NCBI GenBank assembly: GCA_049657775.1
Contig: JBASNZ010000079.1
Location: 1-15,033 of the forward strand
Source of the DNA: JBASNZ01 sp049657775
GTDB taxonomy: Bacteria > Actinomycetota > Coriobacteriia > Anaerosomatales > Anaerosomataceae
DNA: 15,033 nucleotides
Reading direction: 5' to 3'
The notes beneath the pieces were generated by a model, which did not search any database, was not told where the DNA came from, and was given only the letters and a program-made list of their open reading frames with translations. The position numbers and the translations under genes were made by a program. Shown here piece after piece: positions 6,775-14,694 of this stretch (the first letter of the stretch is position 1; each line of letters begins with the position of its first letter).

Positions 6775-8607
6775 CTAGGCGCAGCCGAGCAGTTCGGACA
6801 GCCGCACCCACTGGTCTTCGAGGTCCGATATCTGCCGAGAGATGTCGTCGATCCGCCCCTGGAAATCCCCCAGAGCGACGTAATCGGACGGGTCCGCCTG
6901 CTCCATCCCGGCGCGGATCGTGGCCAACGTGATGCCGAGGGTATCGAGCTTGCGCTCGGTCGCTGCGAGTTCCTTCTTGAAGGCGCGCTCGTCCGCGCTC
7001 GACAGGACTTGCGCCGGGTGCCCGCCCGATCGAGCGCGCGTTTGGCTGGCTGCGGCGCCCTTCGTTCGTGACGCATCGGGCGCGGCTTTCGCCGAGATGG
7101 CCGCGCGATCGTCCAGGATCTGTAGGTACTCGTCCACACCCCTCGGGACGTGGCGGATCTTCCCGTCGATGAGCGCGAACTGGTCGTCGGTCACGCGCTC
7201 CATCAGGTGCCGATCGTGGGTGATGAGCAGAAGCGTGCCCGGCCACGTGTCCAGCAGGCTCTCCACCACCGCGAGCATGTCGATATCCAGGTCGTTGTCC
7301 GGCTCGTCCAGAACCAGCACGTTTGGCTTGTCCAGCAGGATCAGCATCAACTGCAGGCGTCGTTTCTGACCGCCGGACAGGTCGGACACGTAGGCCGAGA
7401 GGTGGGCGTTCTCAAATCCGAGACGTTCCAGCAATTGCGCCGGTGTCATCTCCTTGCCGTCGAACTCGTAGCGCGTCTTGTATCGCGACAGGACCTCGCG
7501 GACGCGCTGGTCGCCCACGGCATTCAACTCGTTCAGGTGCTGCGACAGGACTGCGAATCGAACGGTCGAGCCGATCTTCACCGTGCCCGAGGTTGGTTCG
7601 AGCGATCCCTGTATCACATTAAGGAGTGTGGTCTTGCCGGAGCCGTTCTCGCCCAGGATGCCGAACCGGTCACCGGGACCGATGTGCCAGGTGACGTTGT
7701 CGATCACCGTGGTATCGCCGAATCGCTCGGTCACACCCAGAAGGTCCACCACCTGCTTGCCCAGGCGGGATATGGCGGTGCGCTTGAGCTCGAGCGAGTT
7801 GCGTAACGGCGGTTCATCGGCGATGAGCGCCCGCGCCGCCTCCACATGGAACTTCGGTTTGGTCGCCCGGGCGCGCGCACCGCGTGAGAGCCATGCCAGC
7901 TCCTTGCGCATAAGATTCCTGCGTTTCTGCTCGGCCGTTTGCGCCGCTTCCCAGCGTTCTACGCGCTGCAACACATAGGCCGAGTAGCCGCCTTCGAATT
8001 GGTCGACCTTCCCGTCGTGTACCTCCCACATGCCAAGGCAGACCTCGTCGAGGAACCAGCGGTCGTGCGTCACTACCAGGAGCGCACCGGACTTCTTGGG
8101 CCAGCGGGACTTGAGGTGTTCGGCGAGCCACGCGATGCCGTGAACGTCCAGGTGGTTGGTGGGCTCATCAAGCATGAGGATGTCGCTGTCCGCGATGAGC
8201 ACGCGGGCAAGATCCACGCGTCGCCGCTGCCCGCCGGACAGTTCGCCGATCTTGCTCTCCCAGCCGATGTCCGAGATAAGCCCGCGGATGACCGCGCGAA
8301 CCCGGGCATCCGATGCCCACGTGTGCTCCGGTACGTCTCCGACGATCGAGTGGGCAACGGTGGCTCCGGGGTCGAGCGAGTCGTTCTGCTCGAGCGTGGC
8401 GATGGTGATCCCGCGACGTCGCATGATGCGACCGTCGTCCGGGTCGACCGAACCGGCAAGCAGCGCAAGCAGGGAAGACTTGCCGTCGCCGTTGCCGCCC
8501 ACGATACCGATGCGGGCGCCTTCGTCGATGCCAAGCGTGACCGAGTCAAAGACCGTCTTCGTCGGGTATTCGAGACGGACATTCTCGCAACCAAGCAGAT
8601 ACGCCAC
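6775..8607 (-). CDS. ABC-F family ATPase, Uup-like, with C-terminal coiled coil
   Basis: The product is 610 residues. The GTG at 8607-8605 is preferred to upstream in-frame starts because GAGG sits eight bases before it and the first beta strand (AYLLGCENVRLEY) follows at once. There are two ABC domains and no membrane segments. Domain one has GGNGDGKS (37-44), LSGGQRRRVDLARVL and DEPTNHLD. A charged linker (QTAEQKRRNLMRKELAWL) follows. Domain two has GENGSGKTT, LSGGQKRRLQL and DEPDNDLD, where the usual TNH is DND. A low-complexity Ala/Arg stretch leads into a C-terminal coiled coil (ERAFKKELAATERKLDTL), the arrangement of Uup rather than EttA. ABC-F proteins bind the ribosome E site or DNA junctions and act in translation or recombination. 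It is transcribed alone, divergent from the flavoprotein genes and convergent with the small cysteine-rich gene. Whether it gives antibiotic resistance cannot be told. Confidence 0.9.
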   Translation of the reverse strand: MAYLLGCENVRLEYPTKTVFDSVTLGIDEGARIGIVGGNGDGKSSLLALLAGSVDPDDGRIMRRRGITIATLEQNDSLDPGATVAHSIVGDVPEHTWASDARVRAVIRGLISDIGWESKIGELSGGQRRRVDLARVLIADSDILMLDEPTNHLDVHGIAWLAEHLKSRWPKKSGALLVVTHDRWFLDEVCLGMWEVHDGKVDQFEGGYSAYVLQRVERWEAAQTAEQKRRNLMRKELAWLSRGARARATKPKFHVEAARALIADEPPLRNSLELKRTAISRLGKQVVDLLGVTERFGDTTVIDNVTWHIGPGDRFGILGENGSGKTTLLNVIQGSLEPTSGTVKIGSTVRFAVLSQHLNELNAVGDQRVREVLSRYKTRYEFDGKEMTPAQLLERLGFENAHLSAYVSDLSGGQKRRLQLMLILLDKPNVLVLDEPDNDLDIDMLAVVESLLDTWPGTLLLITHDRHLMERVTDDQFALIDGKIRHVPRGVDEYLQILDDRAAISAKAAPDASRTKGAAASQTRARSGGHPAQVLSSADERAFKKELAATERKLDTLGITLATIRAGMEQADPSDYVALGDFQGRIDDISRQISDLEDQWVRLSELLGCA

Positions 8608-8790
8608 CGGGCGAACCTCGATCCTTCCTGGCAGGGATAGCACGAACGACACTATCGCACTCGGCGAGCACAATGGGTACCTACCGCGGTCCAGCGGCGC
8701 TCCCGGGTCGCGGAGTCTCGGCAACTGTCGCGCCGGACATCTAAGATGGTACGTGCGAATCGGCGGATATGGGCAACCGAGAAGGGCGCC

Positions 8791-10098
8791 ATGCGGCAAT
8801 CAGATGTGTTGATCATCGGTGGAGGTGCGGCGGGGCTGACAGCGGCCATCGCAGCGGCACGTCTTGGAGCGAGCGTAGCGCTTCTCGAGGCCGGCGCTCG
8901 CGTAGGGCGCAAGATCCTTGAGAGCGGCAACGGACGGTGCAACCTCACGAATGTCTCGGTGGTGCCTGAGGCGTACAACCATCCCGAGTTCGTCGAACAG
9001 CTCCTCGGCACGTACTCCAGCGATGCGATCAGGGCATTCTTCGCGGGGATAGGTCTTCTTACGCGCGCCGACGACGAAGGTCGCGTCTATCCCACAACAA
9101 ACGCCGCCGCATCCGTCCTCGAAGTGCTGCGGCTGGAGTGCGACCACGTCGGGGTGGACGTTCGCTGCGAGTTTGAAGTCGCGGGTGTGTCCGAGGCGCC
9201 CGGTGGCGGCTTTACGGTGACCTCTGCGACTGGCGAGACCCTACACGCGAGTGCCGTGGTGGTAGCCACCGGAGGCGGAGCCTCGGTTCTTACAGGGTTC
9301 GGGCACGACTCCGTTGGGCGCGTCCCCGTGCTCGGCCCGATCAAGACAGACATCGCGCCCATCCGCGGACTCTCGGGTGTGCGGGTGCGATGCGAGGCGA
9401 GTCTACTTGCGGGTGAAGCTGCGGCTGCCGGTTGGGGAGCGGCCGCCGGCGACGCTCGCGATTCAGCCCCGGGTGAGAGCCCTGCGGACGTCGGAGGAAG
9501 CCGCGCTGTGCTTGCAACCGAATGCGGCGAGCTGCTGTTCCGCGACTACGGCGTGAGTGGGATCATGGTGTTCGATCTGTCTCGATATCTGGAGAAGGAC
9601 TGCACGCTCTCCATCGACTTCTTCCCGGACATGTCGGCCGAGGATCTCCAGACAGCATTATCAGACCGCTGCGAGTCACTCTCGTGGCGCAGCGCGGGGA
9701 CGCTCCTCGTTGGCATGCTCCACGACCGGGTCGCGCGAGCGGTGCTGCGTGCCGCGGACATCGAGCCGTCCACTCCCGCCGGGAAGGTGCCGGACTCACG
9801 GCTGGCGGCGCTCCTCAAGGACTTTCGGGTGAGCGTCCTGGGGATGGCCGATGCGCGGCAGGCGCAGGTGACCCGCGGTGGCGCCGACGTCGCGCAGTTC
9901 GACCCCGGAACGCTGGCATCGCGATGTGTGAGCGGGCTCTTTGCGGCTGGCGAGGTGCTCGACGTCGATGGTCGCTCCGGTGGCTTCAACCTTCACTGGG
10001 CGTGGGCGTCGGGCATCGTGGCAGGCGAGAGCGCCGCGCGGTTCGCCGCCGAGCATGCGGCCGAGAAACGCGTCACCGCCCCGGGCGATCCGGCGTGA
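8791..10098 (+). CDS. HI0933/YhiN/BaiN-family NAD(P)/FAD-dependent oxidoreductase
   Basis: The product is 435 residues. ATG 8791 has AAGG about five bases upstream and places the dinucleotide-binding fold at the very N-terminus; the in-frame ATG at 8746 would add 15 residues of no known role. Visible features are IIGGGAAGLTAAIAAA (FAD ADP-binding GxGxxG, residues 10-15), GRKILESGNGRCNLTN (a hallmark of the family), VVATGGGA, and a C-terminal GLFAAGEVLDVDGRSGGFNLHWAWASG that closes the FAD site. The insertion near residues 205-240 is rich in Ala, Gly and Ser, longer and less conserved than the rest. The family contains flavoproteins mostly of unknown substrate; BaiN was proposed for bile-acid dehydroxylation in clostridia, which need not apply here. 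The gene overlaps the next one (GTGA), so the two form an operon. Confidence 0.9.
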   Translation: MRQSDVLIIGGGAAGLTAAIAAARLGASVALLEAGARVGRKILESGNGRCNLTNVSVVPEAYNHPEFVEQLLGTYSSDAIRAFFAGIGLLTRADDEGRVYPTTNAAASVLEVLRLECDHVGVDVRCEFEVAGVSEAPGGGFTVTSATGETLHASAVVVATGGGASVLTGFGHDSVGRVPVLGPIKTDIAPIRGLSGVRVRCEASLLAGEAAAAGWGAAAGDARDSAPGESPADVGGSRAVLATECGELLFRDYGVSGIMVFDLSRYLEKDCTLSIDFFPDMSAEDLQTALSDRCESLSWRSAGTLLVGMLHDRVARAVLRAADIEPSTPAGKVPDSRLAALLKDFRVSVLGMADARQAQVTRGGADVAQFDPGTLASRCVSGLFAAGEVLDVDGRSGGFNLHWAWASGIVAGESAARFAAEHAAEKRVTAPGDPA

Positions 10099-11729
10099 TC
10101 GAGATCAGGAACCTCGCGCTGCCGCTCTCGGCGGGTGACCCGTCCGATGAGTTCGCACTCGGGCGCGCCGCAGCCAAACGGCTGGGAATCGATGAGACTG
10201 CGATCGCCTCGGCGCGTCTGCTCAAGCGCTCGGTGGATGCCCGCCGCAAGCACAACGTGCACTTCGTAGTCACCATCGGCGTAACGCTCGATCCGGCGGC
10301 CGCAGTGAGCGAAGCGGCTGTGGTCGGTCGTGTGGCGGACGGGGATGTGTTCGTGGCTCCTGTCGTCCAGATGCCTGCCATCGCGGCGCTCACCTCGCCA
10401 CCGTCCACGCGCCCGATCGTGGTGGGGACCGGACCGGCGGGGCTCTTTGCGGCGCTCACGCTCGCACACGCAGGCGCGCGGCCGATCGTTCTGGAACGCG
10501 GTGCGGCGGTGGGGGAGCGCATCCGGGCGGTGGAGGGCTTCATCCGTGACGGCGTGCTGGACCCCGACTCCAACATCCAGTTCGGCGAGGGTGGCGCGGG
10601 CACGTTCTCCGACGGCAAGCTCACCACCAACACACACGACCCGCGGTGCCGCAGCGTTCTGGCTACGTTCGTCGGCGCGGGAGCGCCCGAGGAGATCCTG
10701 TGGCAGGCGAGGCCACACATCGGCACCGATCACCTTACCGGGGCCGTGAGGCGACTGCGCGAGGAGATCGAGTCACGCGGCGGTGAGGTCCGCTTCGGGA
10801 CCCGCCTTACCGACCTCATTCTCGGCGCCGAAGACACCCTGCAGGGTGTTGTGACGCAAAGCGCTCGTGGATGCGAGGAGTTTGGCGCCGACGCGTTGAT
10901 CCTGGCTACGGGGCACAGCGCCCGCGACACCTTCGAGATGTTGCAGGCTCGGGGCGCACGACTGGCGCAGAAGCCCTTCTCGATCGGGGTCCGCATCGAG
11001 CACGACCAGCGCATGGTCGATCGCGCGCAGTACGGCTCGGCAGCGGGGCACCCGGGCCTGGGAGCCGCGGACTACAAACTGTCGTACCACCTTCCGTCCG
11101 GGCGTGGCGTTTACACGTTCTGCATGTGTCCCGGCGGTTGGGTCGTGGCTGCCGCGAGCGAGGCGGAGGGCGTTGTCACCAACGGCATGAGCCGGTTCGC
11201 CCGCGAGGGGGCCAACGCCAATGCGGCGTGGCTTGTCAGCGTGATGCCCGCAGACTTCGATGACGACAGCGCGCTTGCGGGAGTCCGGTTCCAACGTGAG
11301 TGGGAGCGTGCCGCGTTCGAGTTGGGCGGGCGGGACTACCGGGCGCCCGCACAGCTCATGGGCGATTTCTTGTCGGGTGTCGCGTCCTCGACCGCCGGTG
11401 ATGTGCAACCAACGTATCCGCGCGGCGTGCGGTACACCGATCTCGCTGCGTGTCTTCCGGACTTCGTGGTTGCGTCGCTGCGCGAGGCGGCGCCCGTGTT
11501 CGATCGCCGGATGCGTGGCTTCGCGACCGCCGATGCCGTCCTCACCGGAGTGGAAACGCGCTCGTCATCCCCCGTGCGCGTGGTGCGCGACGACAGCCTG
11601 CAGTCCAACCTGAAGGGCGTCTACCCGTGTGGCGAGGGTGCGGGTTACGCGGGCGGCATCATGTCGGCTGCGGTTGACGGGATCCGCTGCGCCGAGGCCG
11701 TCATCGCCGTGCTTCGGACGCGCGAGTAG
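10095..11729 (+). CDS. COG2509-type FAD-dependent dehydrogenase
   Basis: The product is 544 residues. The start is GTG 10095, which overlaps the stop of the preceding gene (GTGA). The frame is open far upstream, but that part is a shadow of the neighbouring flavoprotein gene. The first 95 residues or so form the small N-terminal domain typical of the group (IEIRNLALPLS, then LLKRSVDARRKHNVHFVVTI). The FAD fold follows with VVGTGPAGLFAALTLAHAG and ERG, then SNIQFGEGGAGTFSDGKLTT, a family signature, and near the end YPCGEGAGYAGGIMSAAVDGIR. There is no signal peptide, so it is cytosolic. Substrate is unknown for the family. Overlap with a second flavoprotein gene suggests the two are made together and may act on related substrates. 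Family call is secure; function is not. Confidence 0.88.
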   Translation: MIEIRNLALPLSAGDPSDEFALGRAAAKRLGIDETAIASARLLKRSVDARRKHNVHFVVTIGVTLDPAAAVSEAAVVGRVADGDVFVAPVVQMPAIAALTSPPSTRPIVVGTGPAGLFAALTLAHAGARPIVLERGAAVGERIRAVEGFIRDGVLDPDSNIQFGEGGAGTFSDGKLTTNTHDPRCRSVLATFVGAGAPEEILWQARPHIGTDHLTGAVRRLREEIESRGGEVRFGTRLTDLILGAEDTLQGVVTQSARGCEEFGADALILATGHSARDTFEMLQARGARLAQKPFSIGVRIEHDQRMVDRAQYGSAAGHPGLGAADYKLSYHLPSGRGVYTFCMCPGGWVVAAASEAEGVVTNGMSRFAREGANANAAWLVSVMPADFDDDSALAGVRFQREWERAAFELGGRDYRAPAQLMGDFLSGVASSTAGDVQPTYPRGVRYTDLAACLPDFVVASLREAAPVFDRRMRGFATADAVLTGVETRSSSPVRVVRDDSLQSNLKGVYPCGEGAGYAGGIMSAAVDGIRCAEAVIAVLRTRE

Positions 11730-11742
11730 CCGAGGTCCCTCC

Positions 11743-12300
11743 TCAGACGCGCGGGTAGCTGATGACGAAGGTGCACGCGGCTGTCTTATCGCCGGTGTTG
11801 CGGTACTCGTGACGGAGATCGGCCCTGAACCGGACGGCATCGCCCGCGCCCAGCGTGTACTCCTGGCCACCCGTCTCGATGCGCAGCGTTCCTGCCGAGA
11901 CGATCACCGTCTCCCAGGTGTCATCCAGGTGCGGCTCGGCAAGCAGATGGCCAGACGGCTCCAGCTCGGCCACGTAGACCTCGTAGCCGAGCGCGGGGTC
12001 AAAGGGGAACAGCGGGAACACCCGATACCTCCCACCGTCGGCCACCACCGGCTCCACGTCGGCGCGGCTCACCACCACCGAGTCCTCGCGCGGCACGGTC
12101 ACCAGCGCCGAGAACTCCACCCGCAGCGCGTTCGCGATCTGCCACACCGTTGTAACCGACGGGTTGGCCTCGCCGCGCTCTATCTGGCCGAGCCGACTCT
12201 TGCTGACCCCGCTGATCTTGGCCAGTGCCTCCAGGCTCAATCCGCTCTCGGCGCGCAGACGCTTCAGGTTCTCACCGATCACCTTGCCGAGGTGCTGCAT
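11743..12300 (-). CDS. XRE-family regulator with C-terminal cupin domain
   Basis: The product is 185 residues. The ATG at 12300-12298 has GGAG six bases upstream; an in-frame ATG 19 codons earlier lacks this. Residues about 7-60 form a helix-turn-helix: NLKRLRAESGLSLEALAKISGVSKSRLGQIERGEANPS. The C-terminal half (about 105-182) is a cupin barrel with PHLDDTWETVIVSAGTLRI and LGAGDAVRF, followed by HEYRN. This build is typical of one-component regulators that sense a small metabolite in the cupin. It is divergent from azlCD with a 132-bp shared gap, so azlCD is the likely target along with autoregulation. It is convergent with the COG2509 gene, 13 bp apart. The sensed ligand is unknown; an amino acid is a reasonable guess from the target. 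Confidence 0.88.
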   Translation of the reverse strand: MQHLGKVIGENLKRLRAESGLSLEALAKISGVSKSRLGQIERGEANPSVTTVWQIANALRVEFSALVTVPREDSVVVSRADVEPVVADGGRYRVFPLFPFDPALGYEVYVAELEPSGHLLAEPHLDDTWETVIVSAGTLRIETGGQEYTLGAGDAVRFRADLRHEYRNTGDKTAACTFVISYPRV

Positions 12301-12329
12301 GTTTCGCTCCAAACGCGGTGGGCTAGGAT

Positions 12330-12360
12330 ATTGCGCTATGCGTCCAATATAATGCACAAT
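12330..12360. promoter_or_regulatory. azlC promoter -10 and imperfect dyad, candidate operator
   Basis: A perfect TATAAT (12348-12353) lies in an AT-rich patch upstream of azlC, without a good -35. Around it, ATTGCGC (12330-12336) and GCACAAT (12354-12360) form an imperfect inverted repeat, six of seven positions matching. This is a plausible site for the divergent XRE-cupin regulator. Confidence 0.4.
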
Positions 12361-12432
12361 CCGCTACACGGCGGTCAACGCCGGAGCACAGTGCGTGAGG
12401 GCGCCGATGACTCAAGGAAGGTGGCGACGACC

Positions 12433-13224
12433 GTGAACCCGACGACTGGCACGAACGACGTCACCGACGTGCAGGGTGCCACGCGCGTTGGCGACGCGAA
12501 CGTTGCCAGCGACGCCACAGACAACCGGCAGCAGCTCAAGCTAGGGTTCTTGAGAACGCTGCCACTGGCGCTCGGCGCGGTCCCGTTCGGCCTCGCCTAT
12601 GGCGTGATCGCCACTCAGGCCGGACTCACGGTCGCCGAAACCATGCTTATGTCGCTCGTCGTCTTCGCGGGAGCGTCGCAGTTCATGGCGGTCGTCATGG
12701 TGCAGTCAGGCGCAGGCATGTTCCTCATCATCCTGTCGACACTCCTCGTGAACCTGCGTCACCTCATGATGGGGCTGTCCATCTCGCCGTACCTTTCGGA
12801 GACGACTCCGTGGTGGCAACGGGTGGTCGCGTTCGGGATGACCGATGAGTCCTATCTGACCTCGGTCACCCACTACCGCGATCAGCCCGAAGAGCAGGGC
12901 AACCCCCGCTTCATGCTGGGCGCGGGCGGTTCCATCTACGTCGCGTGGGCTGCTGCATCGCTTGTGGGGGCGCTCGCCGGCAACTCGATCGCCAACCCGC
13001 TCGCATGGGGCCTGGACTTTGCCATGCCGGCAACGTTTCTCACCATGCTTTTGCCCCAGGTCGTGTCGCGGCGGGTGGGAGTCGTGGTCGTCGTCTCGGC
13101 AGTGGTCGCCACGGCCACGTACGTCATGGTGCCCGGTAAGTGGTACATCATCCTCGCAGTCGTGGCGGGTGTGGCGACGGGCGTCGTCATGGAGACGCTT
13201 TCAGACCGGAGGGCCGCGGCGTGA
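12433..13224 (+). CDS. azlC: AzlC family protein, large subunit of branched-chain amino-acid exporter
   Basis: The product is 263 residues from GTG 12433, chosen because AGGAAGGTGG (12415-12424) ends eight bases before it. GTG 12421 sits inside that site, and earlier in-frame starts have none. The first 35 residues are polar (Thr, Asp, Asn rich), a longer cytoplasmic lead than usual for the family. Then comes the typical core: LPLALGAVPFGLAYGVIATQ, MSLVVFAGASQFMAVVM and LLVNLRHLMMGLSISPYL, with several further hydrophobic segments ending near residue 255. AzlC works with AzlD as an exporter of branched-chain and similar amino acids. The next gene is azlD, overlapping by GTGA. Regulation is probably by the divergent XRE-cupin protein. 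Substrate is inferred from the family; relatives can carry other amino acids. Confidence 0.9.
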   Translation: MNPTTGTNDVTDVQGATRVGDANVASDATDNRQQLKLGFLRTLPLALGAVPFGLAYGVIATQAGLTVAETMLMSLVVFAGASQFMAVVMVQSGAGMFLIILSTLLVNLRHLMMGLSISPYLSETTPWWQRVVAFGMTDESYLTSVTHYRDQPEEQGNPRFMLGAGGSIYVAWAAASLVGALAGNSIANPLAWGLDFAMPATFLTMLLPQVVSRRVGVVVVVSAVVATATYVMVPGKWYIILAVVAGVATGVVMETLSDRRAAA

Positions 13225-13547
13225 GGCCCTACTACGTGATCCTGATCCTCGGCATGGCGGGCGTCACCTATGCCACGCGCGTCGGCTTCATCGGTCTTGC
13301 GCGCCAGTTCGACCTGCATCCGCTGCTCCGTCGCTCACTCGAGTACGTCCCGGCGTCGATCCTGGCCGCGCTCGTCTTCCCTGCGGTGCTCGCACCCAAA
13401 GGGACGATGGAGCAGCCACTCGGTAATGTGTACGTGTGGGCGGCTGCCATCACCGTGGCCGTGCTTCTCGCAACCAAGCGTCAGTGGCTTGCGATCGTTC
13501 TCGGCGTGGTGAGCCTCATCGCGCTCAGACGAGTGGTCGGCGCTTAG
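13221..13547 (+). CDS. azlD: AzlD family protein, small subunit of branched-chain amino-acid exporter
   Basis: The product is 108 residues. GTG 13221 overlaps the azlC stop (GTGA), with GGAGG about eight bases upstream inside azlC. It has the usual AzlD form: YYVILILGMAGVTYATRVGFIGL (first membrane segment), then LEYVPASILAALVFPAVL, then two more hydrophobic segments (VYVWAAAITVAVLLA and LAIVLGVVSLIAL). The length is normal for the family. It forms the two-part exporter with AzlC and is co-translated with it. The stop lies 10 bp from that of the convergent KamA-family gene. Assignment is confident from pairing and pattern. Confidence 0.88.
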   Translation: MRPYYVILILGMAGVTYATRVGFIGLARQFDLHPLLRRSLEYVPASILAALVFPAVLAPKGTMEQPLGNVYVWAAAITVAVLLATKRQWLAIVLGVVSLIALRRVVGA

Positions 13548-13557
13548 TCACCGCGCG

Positions 13558-14694
13558 TCATGCCGGCACGAGGGCGTCTAGCCAACCGGCGGTGTCATCC
13601 CGTCGCAGTACGAGCATCCGTCCCTCATCGGCAGGATTCTTGGCGCGGTGGTAGCGCGCGTAGATCCGTTCGTCATCCAGCCCGACGACCTCGATCTTGC
13701 CACTGGTGTGTGACATGCACAGTCGCGCACGCCGCGAGAGGCCGGAGACCTTCGCGCGCGCCTCAGCCAGCAGCTCAAATGCGCGAGTAACCGGCATCTG
13801 GAACGACGCATTCCCGACTGTCGGCCGACACTGGAAGACGTAGTACTGCGGACATCCCGCGTCGGTGCATGCCTGGAACAGCTCGGCGAGCACCTCGGCA
13901 CTGTCGTTGACGCCCGTTGTTATCGGGCACTGATTGGCGCACACAACGCCCGCCTCGGTCAGCTGCCCGATGGCTTCGACAGCTGCGGCCGTGAGTTCCC
14001 GCGGATGGTCGAAATGGCACATCAGGTGAACACGAACCCCGTCGAACGGATCGGATCGCAGCACGCCGACAAGGTCCGGGTCGTCGAGCACCCGATACGG
14101 GTTGAACGCGAGCATCTTCGATCCGATGCGGATGGCGCGCAGGTGCGGGATACGTCGGAGCGCGCCCACGATCTCCGCGATCCTGCGCGTCGAAAGGGTC
14201 AGCGGATCGCCGCCGGTGAGCAGGACGTCGGTGATCTCCGGGTGACTACCGATATACTCCAACCCTGCCTGCAAGGAGCGGTGCGTCTCTCGGCTCCCTG
14301 GGACGAAGAGCCGCTTACGGAAGCAGTATCGACAGAAGCCGCCGCACTGGTCGGTAACGAGCAGAAGCGCGGTGTCCGTGTACTTGTGTTGCAGCCCCGT
14401 CAGCTTCGTGTTGGATGCCTCATCGGATGGATCGAGCGCGCCAAAGTCCACAAGCTCCTCGAACGAGGGGACGACAAGGCGCCTGATGGGATCGGCCGGG
14501 TCTGCCCAGTCGACGAGGCGCATGTAGTAGTCGTTGGTCCGGAAGGCGTAACGGCGACTCACGATGCTCAGACGCTCGCGTTCCGCTGCATCCAGGCGGT
14601 CGAGTCCGCGAACGTCTACCAGGTATCGAACAGGATGTCCGGGCGCGCGCGTCTTCGACGTCACCTCGGGCGAGTGCGTGTTGCCATACGTCAT
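13558..14694 (-). CDS. KamA-family radical SAM/PLP aminomutase, substrate probably not lysine
   Basis: The product is 378 residues. ATG 14694-14692 has GGGAGGT six bases upstream. CGGFCRYC (Cys117, 121, 124) is the radical SAM cluster motif in the CxxxCxxC form. Arg126 sits two residues after the last Cys, as does the carboxylate-binding Arg134 of clostridial lysine 2,3-aminomutase (KAM). LLTGGDPL is the SAM-binding GGDP block. Lys333 in HTSGKIEVVG takes the place of the PLP-binding Lys337; the family's usual Gly-rich lead is replaced by HTS. KAM holds the lysine side-chain amine with Asp293 and Asp330. The matching positions here are Arg290 (QCRPTVG) and about Cys326 (RLCMSH), so neither is acidic. 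Lysine is therefore an unlikely substrate, and an amino acid with an acidic or neutral side chain is possible. The gene is single, convergent with azlD. A hairpin precedes its ribosome binding site. Confidence 0.82.
   Translation of the reverse strand: MTYGNTHSPEVTSKTRAPGHPVRYLVDVRGLDRLDAAERERLSIVSRRYAFRTNDYYMRLVDWADPADPIRRLVVPSFEELVDFGALDPSDEASNTKLTGLQHKYTDTALLLVTDQCGGFCRYCFRKRLFVPGSRETHRSLQAGLEYIGSHPEITDVLLTGGDPLTLSTRRIAEIVGALRRIPHLRAIRIGSKMLAFNPYRVLDDPDLVGVLRSDPFDGVRVHLMCHFDHPRELTAAAVEAIGQLTEAGVVCANQCPITTGVNDSAEVLAELFQACTDAGCPQYYVFQCRPTVGNASFQMPVTRAFELLAEARAKVSGLSRRARLCMSHTSGKIEVVGLDDERIYARYHRAKNPADEGRMLVLRRDDTAGWLDALVPA

Noticed and set aside
6015..7246. Minus-strand frames of 374 and 226 residues across the TiaS-like gene, the small gene and the ABC-F 3' end
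   Set aside because: The compositions are Arg/Pro-rich and match no family; the opposite-strand or other-frame genes explain the open stretch.
9522..10094. Upstream extension of the COG2509 frame
   Set aside because: It runs in another frame inside the HI0933-family gene; the real start is the GTG at 10095, where the family N-terminus begins.
11629..12432. Upstream extension of the azlC frame through the XRE-cupin gene
   Set aside because: It is antisense to a clear regulator gene; a good ribosome binding site supports the GTG at 12433.
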